Assembly: GCA_946122785.1 (NCBI GenBank)
Contig: CAMGYJ010000009.1
Coordinates: 30,167,633 to 30,231,632 of the forward strand
Length of the DNA stretch: 64,000 bases
Reading direction: 5' to 3'
Origin: Linum tenue
Lineage: Eukaryota; Streptophyta; Magnoliopsida; Malpighiales; Linaceae
The translations under genes were made by a program, and so were the position numbers. Every line of letters starts with the position of its first letter. Position 1 is the first letter of the stretch. Shown one piece after another: positions 1 through 11,787 of the stretch. The notes below the pieces were generated by a model. The model did not search any database, had not been told where the DNA came from, and saw only the letters and a program-made list of their open reading frames with translations.

Positions 1-886
1 GGAAGGTGTGCTACTAGTTGAAGCCTTCCCTTTTTATGAAGAGCTTCGAGGAGGTAGAGAACTAGCTTTCTTCTTACTACCTCCTCCACGGCTGCCAACA
101 GAAAGTTTCGTCCTACAAAAAAACAACAAAATGAACACATAAACCTCCTAAACAACCATTCAAAAATTACTCATCAATTTCAATTCAATCAACCTCAATT
201 CAACTAATCAATCAACCTCAATTCACTAAAAATTTCTCATCAATTACTCAATAGTCAATTCTCATCAATTCAATTCAATACAAACTTGAAACTACAATTC
301 AATTAACTTATTAACATACATACATAGATAGATTTTGGCTAATTGATATTGCTGAATGCTGAATGCTGTTGGATTGTTGTATGCTGCCTCCCTCGGCCCT
401 TTGCTCACCAAAATGGACAAACCAAGTCCTTTGCCCCAAACCAACTCAGGGAGCCCTTCCTTTCTTGCTCTGATTATCAAACACACAGCAATCACATTCA
501 CATCTGAGTTTGTAATCTATAACAAAGAAAGAAAGATCATAGATTGGAATAAGTGATTGAACAAAAAGTTTTACCTCGAAGGACGGCAGGAGGCGAGGAC
601 GGCAAGAGCTGAGGAGGCAAGGAGATGGTGGCCTAACGGCGGTGGGAAAGCCAGAAGGTGGCGGAGGAGGACTGGGAAGGGCAGGCGTCGCGCGTCGGCG
701 AGGGAAGGGAGAGTCACGGACTTAGGGGAAGCGCGCGGCGTCGCTTGTCGCCGTCGCTCGTCGCCGTGCTGCAGAGTGGTCGTCTATCAAATGGGGTGGT
801 TGAGCTGCCAGCAGAAGGAGAGGCGAAGACAAGAAGAGGAGAGGTGGTTGCGCGGCCTGCGAAATGAAAACGAAAAGAGGAGAGGT
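1..886 (-). other. possible 5' part of a minus-strand gene (UTR exon, intron, second exon)
   Basis: On the minus strand, about 583-886 is GC- and pyrimidine-rich with no ATG, like a plant 5' untranslated exon. It ends at a plausible donor (cttcgag/gtaaaact, near 583). An AT-rich stretch follows and ends in a long T-rich tract and a good acceptor (tttttttgtag/gacgaaac) near 116. The sequence from 116 leftward stays open in one frame until a TAA and is rich in Ser, Gly and Lys. The reading is only inferred from splice-like signals and base composition, and I recognise no protein family. The side next to 887 is abruptly transposon. Alternative: plain intergenic DNA. Confidence 0.3.
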
Positions 887-997
887 GCTTCATCTTGTTG
901 TTGACAGCCGCCAAATTGGCCTTGAACTCCTCCTCGAGTCTCCCGACATCAGCTAGCTGCTTCATCTTGTTGTTGACAGCCGCCAAATTGGCCTTGA
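886..997. repeat. 72-bp-period tandem duplication in the integrase C-terminus
   Basis: A block of about 38 bp beginning tgcttcatcttgttgttgac occurs at about 886-925 and again at about 958-996, so the encoded segment KANLAAVNNKMK appears twice. The second copy in reading order marks the point where gypsy A sequence stops and unrelated sequence begins. Confidence 0.8.
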
Positions 998-3900
998 GCT
1001 GCTTAAAGGCCTCGTCCCGGGTTCCAAGCCAGCGATCCACCGCATCCACGGGGCTGGTGCCGCTCTGATAACGCACCAGTGAGGGCAGCGGTCTTCCATA
1101 TAAAGCCTCAAATGGCATCGTCTGGATCGCTCTGTGGTAAGTAGATTTATACCATAACTCGGCCCATGGCAGCAGGCCCAACCCTCATCGCGGTTACTGA
1201 TGAGTAAAGCAGCGTAAGTACTGCTCTAAGTAGCATTTAACCAACTCTGTTACGTCTGTCTGCGGGTGGTAGGCTGAGCTCATCCGCAGTGTAGTCTGTG
1301 CCAATGCGAATACCTCCTGCCAGAAGCGGCTTAAGAAAATAGAGTCTCGATCACTGACAATGGACCGCGAAAACCTGTGGTGTCATACCACTCCCATCAC
1401 AAACTGCCCGGCCACTGTCCGGGCCGTATAAGGGTGCGCCAAAGCCATGAAATAGGCGTATTTCGTAAGCCGGTCGACGACTACGAACAGGACCGTTCCC
1501 TCCGGATGGTGGAAGCCCAACGATGAAATCCATACTGATGTCCTCCCACACCCGCTCCGGTACCGGCAAGGGCTGCAGAAGACTAGCCGGGCGCAGGTGG
1601 GACGCCTTGACCCGCTGGCAAGTGTCGCATGATGCCACATAGTCCTTCACATCTTGGCCCATCTGTGGCCAATAAAACTGCGCCTGAATCTGACGCAACA
1701 TCCTCTCAACCCCAGAATGCCCTCCAAACGGGGATCCATGTAACTCTTACAACACGATCGTCACCAACAAAGACCCCTGCGGAAGAACAAGGCGCCCCCG
1801 AAAGAACACCAACCCATGCCGAAAAGAATAGTGACACGGGGCTTCGTTAACCGCGATATCCCGACAACCCTGCAGATAGACATCCGTCTCCGTAAGAGCT
1901 TGCAGTGTGTTCAGAACCGAGGCAACGGTCCTGTCACCACCGTCAGTATCTCACCCCCTGGACACCGAGAGAATCTGTCCGCCACAATGTTGGACGACCC
2001 CGGTCTGTAGTGGATCTCATAATCATTGCCGATGAGCTTTGAGACCCACTTGTGCTTATCGGGAGTGAATACTCGCTGCTCCAAGAGATTCCGCAGGCTC
2101 TATTGATCGGTGTAAATGTGTAATTCATGCCCCAACAAATACGCTCGCCACATCTGCACTGCCGTGATGATAGCCTGCATCTCCTTCTAGTAAGTAGACC
2201 AAGCTTCCTTGGAGGGAGCCAAGGTCAAACTCATGTAAGCCACCAGATTTCTATCCTGTGATAAAACCGCCCCTATACCCCTGCCTGATGTGTCCGCCTC
2301 GATCAGAAAGGTCCAGGAGAAATCCAGCGTAGCCAAGGTCGGGATGGTGGTCATGGCCAGCTTCAGCTGCTGGAACACCGTCTCTGCCTCTGGTGTCCAC
2401 GCGAACCCGCCCTTCTTCAATAGGTTAGTCAAGGGTCGGGCGATCATACTGTAGTCCTGGACAAACTTCCGGTAGTAGCCTTTTAGGCCTAGGAAACCTC
2501 TAAGCTCAGTGACAGTGGTCGGGGTCGGCCACTCAACCATGGCTTAGATCTTCGAGTGATCCACCTGTGCCCCCTGTGGAGTGACAATGTGACCCAGATA
2601 CTCCACCTTCTGAACCCCAAATGCCACTTCGAGGCTTTGAGGAAGTACTAATGGTGCTGCAAAATCTCAAATACTGCCTGCAAGTGCTGCAAATGTGCCT
2701 CCCAAGATGGACTGTAAACGAGAATGTTATCAAAGAATACCAACATGTACCGTCGTAGTAAGTTCCAAAAGACGTCATTCATCTCCGCCTGGAAAGTCGA
2801 AGGTGCATTGCACAAGCCAAATGGCATGACCAAGTACTCATAATGGCCGTTATAAGTCCGGAAAGCGGTCTTGTGTGCATCCTCGTCCTGCATCCGGATC
2901 TGATGGTACACAGCTCTCAAGTCGAGTTTAGTGAAGTAGGCTGATCCGTGTAGCTCGTTGATCATATCACCCACAGTCAGAATCGAGAACCAATCCTTCA
3001 CCATCGCCGCATTGAGAGCCCTGTAATCCGTGCAAAAATGCCAGGTCTCATCATTCTTCTTCACCAAAAGCACCAATGAAGAGAAAGGACTGGTGTTGGG
3101 CTGGATCAGCCCTGTCGCGAGCATCTTCGTCACCTGACGCTCGACCTCCTCCTTCTGTGAGTGTTCGTAGTAGTATGGCCGGACACTCACAACTTCCACC
3201 CTTTCTTTGAGCTTAATACGGTGATCGACCATTCGACCTGGCGAAGAGGAGGAAGGGTGGTAGGCGCCTGAAAAATCTCCGGGAATCTTTCCAGTACTCA
3301 TTGGAGGTCTGGAGCCACCTCCTGCGCCTCTAATGTCGCCATGGGCCAGCAGAGAACGACGAAGTCGGCCTCTCCCTCTGAAGCGCACTCATGGATGAAA
3401 ATGGAGCCCAGGGCCGTGGTGAGCCTTTGTAAACACCACTCCTTATCTTTCCATTTGAACCTCATTGTCAAACTCCGCCAATCACTGGTGACCTGTCCTA
3501 ATCTCTGTAGCCATGGAACACCCAAAATCATGTCAAACCCGCGAATGGGCAGTACAAACAGATCATCTGCGACGGGCAGCCCTTGAATCTCAAATGAGAG
3601 CCCGCGGTTGATTGTCTCACACCTCATGGGCGCTCCATTTGCCACCCTGACCACCACCGGTTCCACTGGACTCGGCGTCTATGGTAGGGACTTGGCAAGC
3701 TCCACGCTGATAAAATTGAGAGTGGCACCACTATCCACCAGGGTCAACGCGGAAGTCCCCGCGACCTGTTCCTGCAAACGGTGTGTTCCTGTGGTGGGCA
3801 GACCTATCACCGAGTTGAGAGAGATGGACGGGGTAGCTCTGGTCTACACGCTGTGTCTTCCCTCCTGCGCGGGTCGTGGAGCTTTGTAGTCCACCGCCGA

Positions 3901-4128
3901 GAGCACCGGCGCTTCGCTCCGCTGCATCCCTGCCGCATCTGACATTCCAGCCCCCTCGATCCGTCGCGCCAGCTCGTTCTCCTCCGCCTGTGTGCGCGGT
4001 TACGGCCGTCCTAGACGCCGGCGCGGCCAGCACAACCCCCGTCGCCCAGCCACGTTCACGCGCCTCCTGTTCTCTCGCTGCTATTTCACACGGGTCCACT
4101 CCAGATCAGAGAGCCTCGATGAGCTCAT
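887..4128 (-). pseudogene. gypsy A polyprotein: protease, RT, RNase H, integrase (broken)
   Basis: A short N-terminal gag-like piece starts at 4128, but the central gag domain is missing. Only about 370 bp separate it from the protease, which shows LVDSGATLNFIS near 3760-3725 (D-S-G active site). Protease continues to about 3340. Reverse transcriptase follows at about 3230-2650, with TDYRALN and TKLDLR motifs, but the catalytic motif reads FFDNILVY where FxDD is expected. RNase H spans about 2540-1900. The integrase zinc-binding region (SCDTCQR) and core lie at about 1740-1380, and the C-terminal part reaches 887. Stops and frame changes separate the blocks. The mutated RT motif means it could not copy itself. 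Confidence 0.85.
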
Positions 4129-4132
4129 GTTT

Positions 4133-4144
4133 GCTCTGATACCA
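4133..4144 (-). other. primer-binding site (initiator-Met tRNA) of gypsy A
   Basis: The minus strand reads TGGTATCAGAGC, complementary to the 3' end of plant initiator-Met tRNA. It lies just inside the LTR, as expected for first-strand priming, and it sets the direction of the element. Confidence 0.8.
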
Positions 4145-4146
4145 AA

Positions 4147-4404
4147 TGATAGATCCTTAGGGAAGAGAATTGGGATTGGGAATTGATAAGAATAAAGTAG
4201 GGATTGGAAGGAATTGGGGAAGAACAGAGAGAAAGAGAGATCTAGGGAGTTGATATTCTTATTGATTAATCTCAAATGAACATTATGAACCCTTTTTTAT
4301 GAGTTTCATAGAATTAACTAGAAATAACAGAAATGCCATCCAAACTTGGCCCACACGGCAGAACCCTCCCTCTGCCCGCTCAGCCCACTTGGCGGTTTCT
4401 ATCA
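4147..4404 (-). repeat. 5' LTR of gypsy element A
   Basis: This is a 258-bp LTR bounded by a perfect 6-bp inverted repeat (TGATAG at 4147-4152, CTATCA at 4399-4404). Its inner end lies two bases from the primer-binding site. The matching 3' LTR was looked for in 1-900 and not found. Confidence 0.7.
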
Positions 4405-6310
4405 GGTGCTCGTGAAGGGAGCTTCGCTTCTGGCTCCAACTCGATCTTGTGGTTCACCTCTCTTCTTGGTGGCAGCTTCTTGGGAAACGCTGATGGCATC
4501 ACATCTTGGAATTCTTCAAGCACAACACACCTTCGATGATGGGAGTTGTGATTCCCGTCGAGCCTCCTTTTTCCTCCATCTTCAAGGACACAAGAAAGGT
4601 TGGTTCCTTCTTTTTGAACCCCTTAAACACCTGTATAGCGGATAGAGCACTATGGGGGGGGGGGGGGCATCTTCTCTCAAGAGATGGACCACATGGAACT
4701 CCTCTCCCTTCTCCCAGCACATCGTGTTGGAGTTGGGCTTCAAGAGCACTCCCTCCTTGTCGAGGATGACTAGATCGTCCATGGCGACGACGGAAAAGTC
4801 GATGAGGCCTTCCCACTCACCAAGCTTTATTGGCACGTTGTGCACAACTCCATGAATCGGGATGAACTCTGAGTTGATCGTCTCCCTTGCCCCTTCTCAT
4901 AGGCAATGCCCATCCGGTCTGCCTTCTCAATGCGAAGGAAGTTGTCCGTGGCACCGGTATCCACCAAGGCTTTTGACTCACCTTGCATGAATTGGGCCAG
5001 AACATAGCACCTCCCACGCTTGCTCTCCTCAACGTCGGTCTTCACTGTGCCAAGCTTGCGGATTGAGCCAATCTTGGCCTCCGCTGCCTTGGGCTCTTCA
5101 TCTTAAGCTTCCATGGCCGCCAATCTCGCCTTCCTTGGGTAATCTCGCACTCGATGTGGTCCATCACAAAGGAAATAAGATACGGATTTGGGTTCATACT
5201 TACCCCCTTTGCTTGGACCATCTTGTTGTTGTTGAGTGCGAGTGCCCTCCTTGAAAGGCCGCTGAAATTCTCCACCTTTGTTGGGCTTTAAACTCTTCTC
5301 TTTGGTGCTTCTCTCTCGCCTTTTATACTCAACAAAAGACACGTCGTGGCCATGGCAGTTGCAAGGTCTTGCACTCCTCGATGCTGCATCTCCATCTTGG
5401 CCCACGGTTCGTGCATGGCCTCCTTGTTCGTGATGTCTGGGATCTCTAGAAGAAGCTCCGAGAATTCCTTCACATATTCTCGAACTCCACTTCTCTGGGT
5501 GAGTCTTCACAACTTCGAACGGGCTTCAAACTCCACGTTCTCCGGATAGAACTGCCTCTTGATTTCTCTCTTGAAATCTTCCCACGTTACCATCACACGT
5601 GTTCCTCTTTCGACGTCTGCTTTACGTCGCCTCCACCACACCATACCAATATCGACCAAGTAAAGTGGAGCAGTACGAACTTTTACCTCATCCACTTGGA
5701 TGCCGGATGCCTTGAAGTACTACTCAATACTCCAAAGGAAGTTCTCTTACTCCCTCGCGTTCCTTGAACCTCTGAAGTTCTTCCATCTTGGAAATGAAGC
5801 ACGTGGGACAGTTTGCACCGGGGCTGGTCCGCTAGCCATGGCTCTCTTCATGAGAGTGACCTCACTTTTGAGATCTACATTCTCCTCCTTCACGCCGCCC
5901 AGCTCAGCCTGGACTTACTGTTTCACAACTTTGATCGCGTTGTTCATAGAGGCGGAGATGGTGTTGTTGATGAGGGCCACAGGCTCTTCTCGTATGTCAT
6001 CATGGCCGATCTCCAAGCTCGACAACCGAGCATTCATTCCTTGAACATCGGTTTGGACTTGGGCAAAGTTAGCTCCCAAATCCTCCATGGTGGTGACATT
6101 TTCGGAAAGCTTCACCTCCACTCTAGAGACTCGCTTCTCTAGACACGTGAAAGGTCACGAGTGGTCGACCTTCCTTTTGGCCTCGAGCCCTTCGTGGCTT
6201 CTCTTCCATGTTGCTTCTCAGCATCAGTAATGCCGCTATCTGATCCCGACATTTTTGGTGAATCTCTTCCTCTTCGTTTGGCTGTTGCTTCTTATTTGCT
6301 AGCACCGAGT
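4405..6310 (-). pseudogene. gypsy B gag-protease remnant
   Basis: The N-terminal gag (about 6310-5700) has a coiled-coil-like segment around 6100-5920. The retrotransposon gag domain lies at about 5690-5400 and includes VTWEDFKREIKRQFYPE. A degraded zinc knuckle (C..CDGPH, last Cys lost) is near 5170. The aspartic protease shows ALVDTGATDNFLR near 4975-4930 and continues to about 4600. The reading frame is broken by several stops. A run of 14 G at 4654-4667 adds a likely frameshift. No RT survives. Confidence 0.8.
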
Positions 6311-6317
6311 CAAACCG

Positions 6318-6330
6318 GGCCCTGATACCA
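6318..6330 (-). other. primer-binding site (initiator-Met tRNA) of gypsy B
   Basis: The minus strand reads TGGTATCAGGGCC, a near match to the complement of initiator-Met tRNA, two bases inside the LTR. Confidence 0.7.
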
Positions 6331-6332
6331 CT

Positions 6333-6768
6333 TGTCACGACCTTACTCTCGGTCGTGCGGCCTTCTCTCTCAATTCCGTTAGAGACTATGCAGCCTTCTC
6401 TCAAACTCACAAGCAAGCAAAGAAAGCAAAAACAAGACAAAGAAGATGGGAGAACTCTCTAGTGTGTATTACTCTAAAAATGATGGAATGAGTTACAAGT
6501 GAGGGAGATGGCTCCTTATATAGGCCTCTCCTCATATAAGGCATCAATGCCCCTCATAATGTCCCTCTACATCAATACACCCATTAAGTTCTCCCATTAT
6601 GCACTCTATAAATGTCACTCATTATGTGACTCATAAGTGCATCATTAAGCTCTCATCTAGGTGGAGAATCCTAGGAGCATCTCTATGCTACTAGTTTTCA
6701 ATACATGCCACATGTGCAGCCGCCATGTTGTCACCTTGTTGACGTCATGTTATCTGCCACATGTGACA
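6333..6768 (-). repeat. 5' LTR of gypsy element B
   Basis: This 436-bp LTR is bounded by a perfect inverted repeat, TGTCAC at 6333-6338 and GTGACA at 6763-6768. On the minus strand it holds a TATA-like CCTATATAAGG near 6520. Two bases separate it from the primer site. Confidence 0.8.
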
Positions 6769-7064
6769 GAACCGAGGGAGAGAAGGAAAAGAGGAGATGA
6801 GGTTCTGTTAATTTTTGCTTCCCCAATTCTCTAGAAAGTTTCCATCTCTCTCTCCCCATCCTCTAATCACCTATCAATCGACACTTGTTCCTCCCTCAGT
6901 TGTCACTTACTAAAAATCTCTAACACATTCCTCTTGACCCAACATAGGTTTAACCACTCTCTAATTAAACTTTATCATCTCACTTTGTTAATTGAGAAAT
7001 TACACGATTAGTTTGAAATTTAAAACCAATACAATGATGATGTCACAAATTACGCAAGCAAGAT

Positions 7065-9244
7065 ACATAGAACGTAAAAGGGACGAGGATGTTACAAAAG
7101 CTAGATATGTCTTAGCCATGATGATCATTATGATTGAGTTGTCATTCGCTTTCTGGAGCGGGAAGGGTTTAAGCAATTCATGCTAGTTGTTCAGCCCTTG
7201 TTTAAGATACATGGGAGGAAAGCTATAAGAGATGATTGCTATCATATCTTCTTGGAGAAAAAAGAGCATTTGATTGAGTTTTTTGAATCAAAGAGCAAAG
7301 GCAGAGTTTCAATCACCACGGATACATGAACTTCTGATAACAACAAAAATTGCATGATTGGAAGTGATTGGAAATTGCAGAGAAGGTTCTATCCTTTGTT
7401 TCAATCACAAGTCATACTGGAAAGGACATTGCAGAGAAGCTTGTAGGAGTTCTTGAAGAATGAAAGGTGAAGATGTTTTTCTGCATGACCATGGACAATT
7501 CAACTTCAAATGATATTCCTAATGATTGCATGAGAACGAAGCAAAAGGAGTGGGGGTGTGATATGATGGTTGGAAAGTATCTGTAGTTTCTATGTGTGGC
7601 ACACATCATTAATCTCGTACTGCAAGATGGACTGAAAGTGATTGGAGGTGTTGTGGATAGAGTTCGAGATTGTGTGAAGTGTGTGAGGTCATCACCAGCT
7701 GGGTTGACAAGGTTCAAGACTACCATGCAATTTCTAAAGGTGGATTCAACCAAATTGGTGTCTTTGGATTAACCGACTAGGTGGGACTCCATCTATATCA
7801 TGTTAGAGTCAACAGAAAGGTTTGATGGATTTTTTGCAACTTTGTATTCAAGCCCACACGATCATTTCTTTAGAGATTATGTTGACTCAAGAGGTGGTCT
7901 TCCAACTGAACAAGATTGGCAGGTGATTAGGAAGTTGATGAAGTATCTGAAAGTCTTCGATGACTTGACCCTCCTAGTCTCGGGTATGTTGAATTTGAAT
8001 TGCATTGTTTTATTTTAATCATTTGATCATCTTGTTTGTTTTACTCTAATTTTATGTGTTCTCTTCTCATTGGACAGGAACTAAATATGTGACTACCCAT
8101 ATCTTCTTCAAGAATATTGTTCCAATCTATGACATCATTGAGGAATTTAAGAATGATCTGAATGAAGAGATCCAAAGGATGGCAGATAAGGTTGAGGAAA
8201 AGGTACATAAGTATTGGTTTGAGACACCTCCTATTGGCGAGGAGAACATGAAGGTGAATCACTTAATTTATATAGCATGTGTGCTTGATCCTAGAAGTAA
8301 ACTTGATCTGGTGTCCGAGATTTCGGAAATGATTTATGGGAGAGTGAAGGGAGGAGAAATTGAGAGTTCCATTACTTGGCAGATGTGCTAAATGTTTGAG
8401 GTTTATAAAGGAAGTATGAATAAAAAACACCCTCCTCTGCATATGAGCCTACCACTGATGTGAGCATTATTGGTGGTAGTTCTGCTGAAGGTGTTGGTGA
8501 TAGAATTAAGAAGCTTGAGGAGAGGCTCAGACAAAGGAAAAGTGAAGCACTTCTACAGGAGATAGGAGTTACCTTTGTTGAGCTTGACATTTATCTAAAA
8601 TGTCAAACTGATGGCATCAATGAGAAGAGTGATGATGCCAAGTTTGACATCTTGGGTTGGTGGTCTCGACACTCTTTTCTATATCTCATCCTTTCTGAGA
8701 TGGCTAAGGATATCCTAGTTGTTCTCATCTCTTTTGTTACTCAGAGGCAACATTCAGCTGTGGTGGCCGGATTCTCAGTCCATTTAGGTCCTCTTTAAGC
8801 GATACAATGGTGGAAACATTGATTTGTGTTGAGGATTGGATAAAGTATCCAACTAGCAGATTAGGAGAGATTGACGAGAGGAAGATGATGAAGAGAATTT
8901 GGATTTGGAAAGTGGTGAGTGGTGAGTTCTAAAACTCTCTTAATTACTTGTTGTTCAGGTTTTCACTATTTCTTTCCACCTAATTCAATGTATGAATATC
9001 TTAACACTTTGTTTTCTTTTTTCTTACTCAGTTAATGCCACTTTCCAGTCTAAAATGGAAAGTGCAATGTTGCCAATGCAGATGCAAGTCTCAACATGCA
9101 ATGGAGAATGAGCAGGAGGGTGAAGAAGTGTCGGAGGAAGAGTATGAGCAAGATGGATATGACCAATATGATCATGACTTGTTGGGCCAATTGAAAGAAC
9201 ATGGTTTTGCATATGTTGATTCTTCTCCCGGTGTTGATAAGTGA
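7065..9244 (+). pseudogene. hAT-superfamily transposase, decayed
   Basis: Separate in-frame pieces line up with a plant hAT (RICESLEEPER-like) transposase. There is a central catalytic-region piece near 7280-7340 (RVSITTDT), then DGLKVIGGVVDRVRDCVK near 7630-7680, and LESTERFDGFFATL near 7800. A probable intron lies at about 7984-8078 (gtatgttg...ttggacag). Next come YDIIEEFKNDLN and YIACVLDPRSKLD, and a C-terminal dimerisation-region remnant (FDILGWWSRHS, SEMAKDILVV) at about 8645-8900. Premature stops and frameshifts occur throughout, and the N-terminal BED zinc finger is not seen. It cannot encode an active enzyme. Its 3' terminus may be near 9640-9683. Confidence 0.8.
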
Positions 9245-9454
9245 TGAATAATGATGATTTGTTGTTGCTATTTGGATCTATTGTGATTTGTGAATTGTGG
9301 AGTTTATGATTTTATGTTGTTGAATTTGAGACATTAATTTGGTGATTTAGATGTACTTTCAATGCAAAAGGGATCGAGACTTTACTTTGGGTGATTTAGA
9401 TGTTGAAATGTAGGTTTGAGCCTTTAATTTTAGGCAATTTTACTGATTTTTTAT

Positions 9455-9683
9455 GCAGGTGGGGATGTTTCGGGTCGGTTACCCGATTAAAAGCAAACCT
9501 GCCCATAAAGTTTTGTTGCAAGGCTAACCAAACCAAAACTTGATAACCGACCAGACGGTGGTCGGCTACTGTGCAGCCCTTCTAGGTCGGTTGTCGGATG
9601 GCAGAAGGGGGTGGTTTGGCTAACCGATAATCGACTACTCGGTTTTTAGTTAAACCGAAACTGACCGCCCTCCAGTCCTATCA
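9455..9683 (+). repeat. probable right-end region of the decayed hAT element
   Basis: This stretch is rich in GGTTTAACCGA-type motifs and ends in accgccctccagtccta, resembling the subterminal and terminal sequence of plant hAT elements. It follows the transposase remnant. I did not find the matching left terminus, so the boundary is approximate. Confidence 0.4.
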
Positions 9684-9732
9684 TCAATGTTGGATGTGAG
9701 GATGCCTTTGAAATTTGAATGATGCCTCTGAT

Positions 9733-11779
9733 TATAGGTGTCAAAACAGAACCCGACCCGACTAACCCGCCCGATCAACCCGACCCGCAACCCGAATTGA
9801 CTAAAAGTCAACAACCCGTAACCCAACTGACCCGCAACCCGATTAACCCGAACTCGATTGACCTGCAACCCGATTAAATTCGAACCCGATTTACTCGGGT
9901 TTTTTAACAAAATTAAAAAGTAAATATAAAATTTTAAATCAATACAATGTCAATATTAATAATAAAGAATTAATAAATGAGATCATGGACAATACTAATA
10001 TAATATATAAATTAAAATTTTGGTAAGTTTAACTATTCAATAAAATTATCAATTAAATATAAATAAAATAAAGTAATTTATTTGGTAATTTGATGCTTTT
10101 AAAAGAAGAGGGAAATTTTAGTGTATTCAACTTTTTGGGAAGAGAAAGAAGAGAGAAATTTGGTTCTTTGAATTTTTGAGAAAAGAAACAAAAGAGAATT
10201 TTGGTTTTTTTTATTTGTGAGAAGAGAAAGAAGTGAAAAAGTTTGGTTCTTTTGATTATGAAAGAGAAATAAGGAGAGAAATTTTGAGTTTTCAACTTTT
10301 TGGGGAAGGAAGGAAGGAAGAAGAAATTTGATTATTCAATTTTATGAAAGAAAAAGAGGAGGGAAATTTGGTTCTTTCAATTTTATGGAAGAGAAAGAGG
10401 AGGAAAAATTGAGTGTTTCTAATTTATGGAAGGAGAAAGAAGAACGAGAATTTTAGTATTTTAATTCTTTTTTTTTTGTGAAAATAAAGAAGTAAAAAAA
10501 TTTGGTGTTTTCAACTTTTTGGTGTTTCAAAATTTTGGCCTTTAGAATTTGAATCTTTAATTTTTATATGGAGGGCATGACTAATTAAATTTATTTTTAT
10601 ATCTTTTGAAGGTTAATATATATGTAATTATTTATGGTCTAATAACTATATTAATCATTAGTTACAACAATCATTTGCTTTAGAAAAATTTACTAAATTT
10701 GTCTACTTGTTTTCTAGTTAGGGTATAGAGTATATGATGTAGAGTATAGGATATATGGTTAATGTATAACAAATATCACTTTTCATCTATGTTTTGAAAA
10801 TCAAAGTATAAATTTTACTTTAAATTAACTATAATAGCAAAATTACAACTCATAAGGACATATTATTAGGGTATATTGTATGTGGTTAGTGTATAATGTA
10901 TTGATGGTTTAGGGTATACGATCAACAATATATACTAACTTAATATTGTCGATTGAGGGTAAGGTTAAGTGTATAAGATATATGTTATTGAGTAAATTAT
11001 GATTGAAGTCACAACAATTTTACTAAATTTGATAGTTAATCTTTAATGGTTCAATTTTTAGGGTAACTCGAACAATTTTATAAATAACTCGTTTGACAAT
11101 CGTTTACTGAAGTTATTAGGGAATTGAGTTATTTCGAAATAACTCGTTTACCACTTTGCTTTTGTCAAATACTACACGACAAATACCAGATTTGCATGGT
11201 TATACTAAACGAGATACTTCAATCCGATTACTACTGAAATAATACTAAAATACCAAATAAACAATTAATGGTGTCTTTAGGTTGCAAATGTTGATATCGG
11301 CATACTATTAGCTAGTGTACTTTGCCAATTACGATTAATTACGTACATAACAAGTTTCCAAGTCGTACAAATTGATTCAACATTTTAACTAGTTTTTTTT
11401 TAATCAAGTATATATATGAGGTAGAAAAAAAAATTGGTTAAAAATTGAGAACAATATTTTAAATTAGTGTAATAAAATGTCTAAGTTGGTTACGAGTAAG
11501 GGGTAAGTTACTCGATGCGTTGACCCGAACAACCCATAACTCGATACGCCCGCAACCCGCCCGGCCCAAAACCCGATAAACCCGCAACCCGATTTGCCTA
11601 CAACCCGATTGAATCCGAACTCGATGAACCCGCAACCCGACTAACCCGCAACCCGTTTGAACCCGAACCCAACTCCGACGAACCCGCAACCCGTTTGAAC
11701 CCGAATCCGACGAACCCGCAACCCGACTATCCCACAACTCGATTGAACCCAGTCCGAACCTGCCCGATTGACAACTATA
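9733..11779. mobile_element. non-autonomous hAT element with ACCCG-rich ends (2047 bp)
   Basis: The left terminus TATAGGTGTCAA (9733-9744) and right terminus TTGACAACTATA (11768-11779) form a 12-bp inverted repeat with one mismatch. They are flanked by an imperfect 8-bp duplication, CCTCTGAT (9725-9732) and TCTCCGAT (11780-11787), as expected for hAT. Roughly 150 bp at the left end and 240 bp at the right end consist of repeated ACCCGCAACCCGA-like units, both in the same orientation. The middle is AT-rich and has no credible coding sequence. Confidence 0.75.
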
Positions 11780-11787
11780 TCTCCGAT

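Larger units (their letters stand above)
887..4404 (-). mobile_element. Ty3/gypsy retrotransposon A, defective, inserted into gypsy element B
   Basis: Read on the minus strand the order is 5' LTR (4404-4147), a primer-binding site for initiator-Met tRNA (4144-4133), a short gag remnant, aspartic protease, reverse transcriptase, RNase H and integrase. This is the Ty3/gypsy order. The LTR opens with TGATAG and closes with CTATCA in inverted orientation. The element begins exactly where the polyprotein of element B (4405-6768) breaks off, so A is nested in B. No 3' LTR is seen: the integrase runs into a short tandem duplication near 886-997 and then unrelated DNA. The left end is therefore lost or rearranged. 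Confidence 0.85.
4405..6768 (-). mobile_element. Ty3/gypsy retrotransposon B, truncated (5' LTR, gag, protease)
   Basis: On the minus strand: 5' LTR (6768-6333), initiator-Met primer site (6330-6318), gag, zinc knuckle, aspartic protease and the first residues of the RT region. It then stops abruptly at 4405, at the LTR of element A. The truncation falls just after the conserved EEFQDVMP...FPKKLPP segment that precedes RT. The remainder of B is not in this window, so it was either displaced beyond the left edge or deleted. Confidence 0.85.

Noticed and set aside
557..904. Plus-strand Arg-rich open frame
   Set aside because: Low-complexity, GC-driven, with a short overlapping alternative frame. 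The leader-like reading on the other strand fits better.
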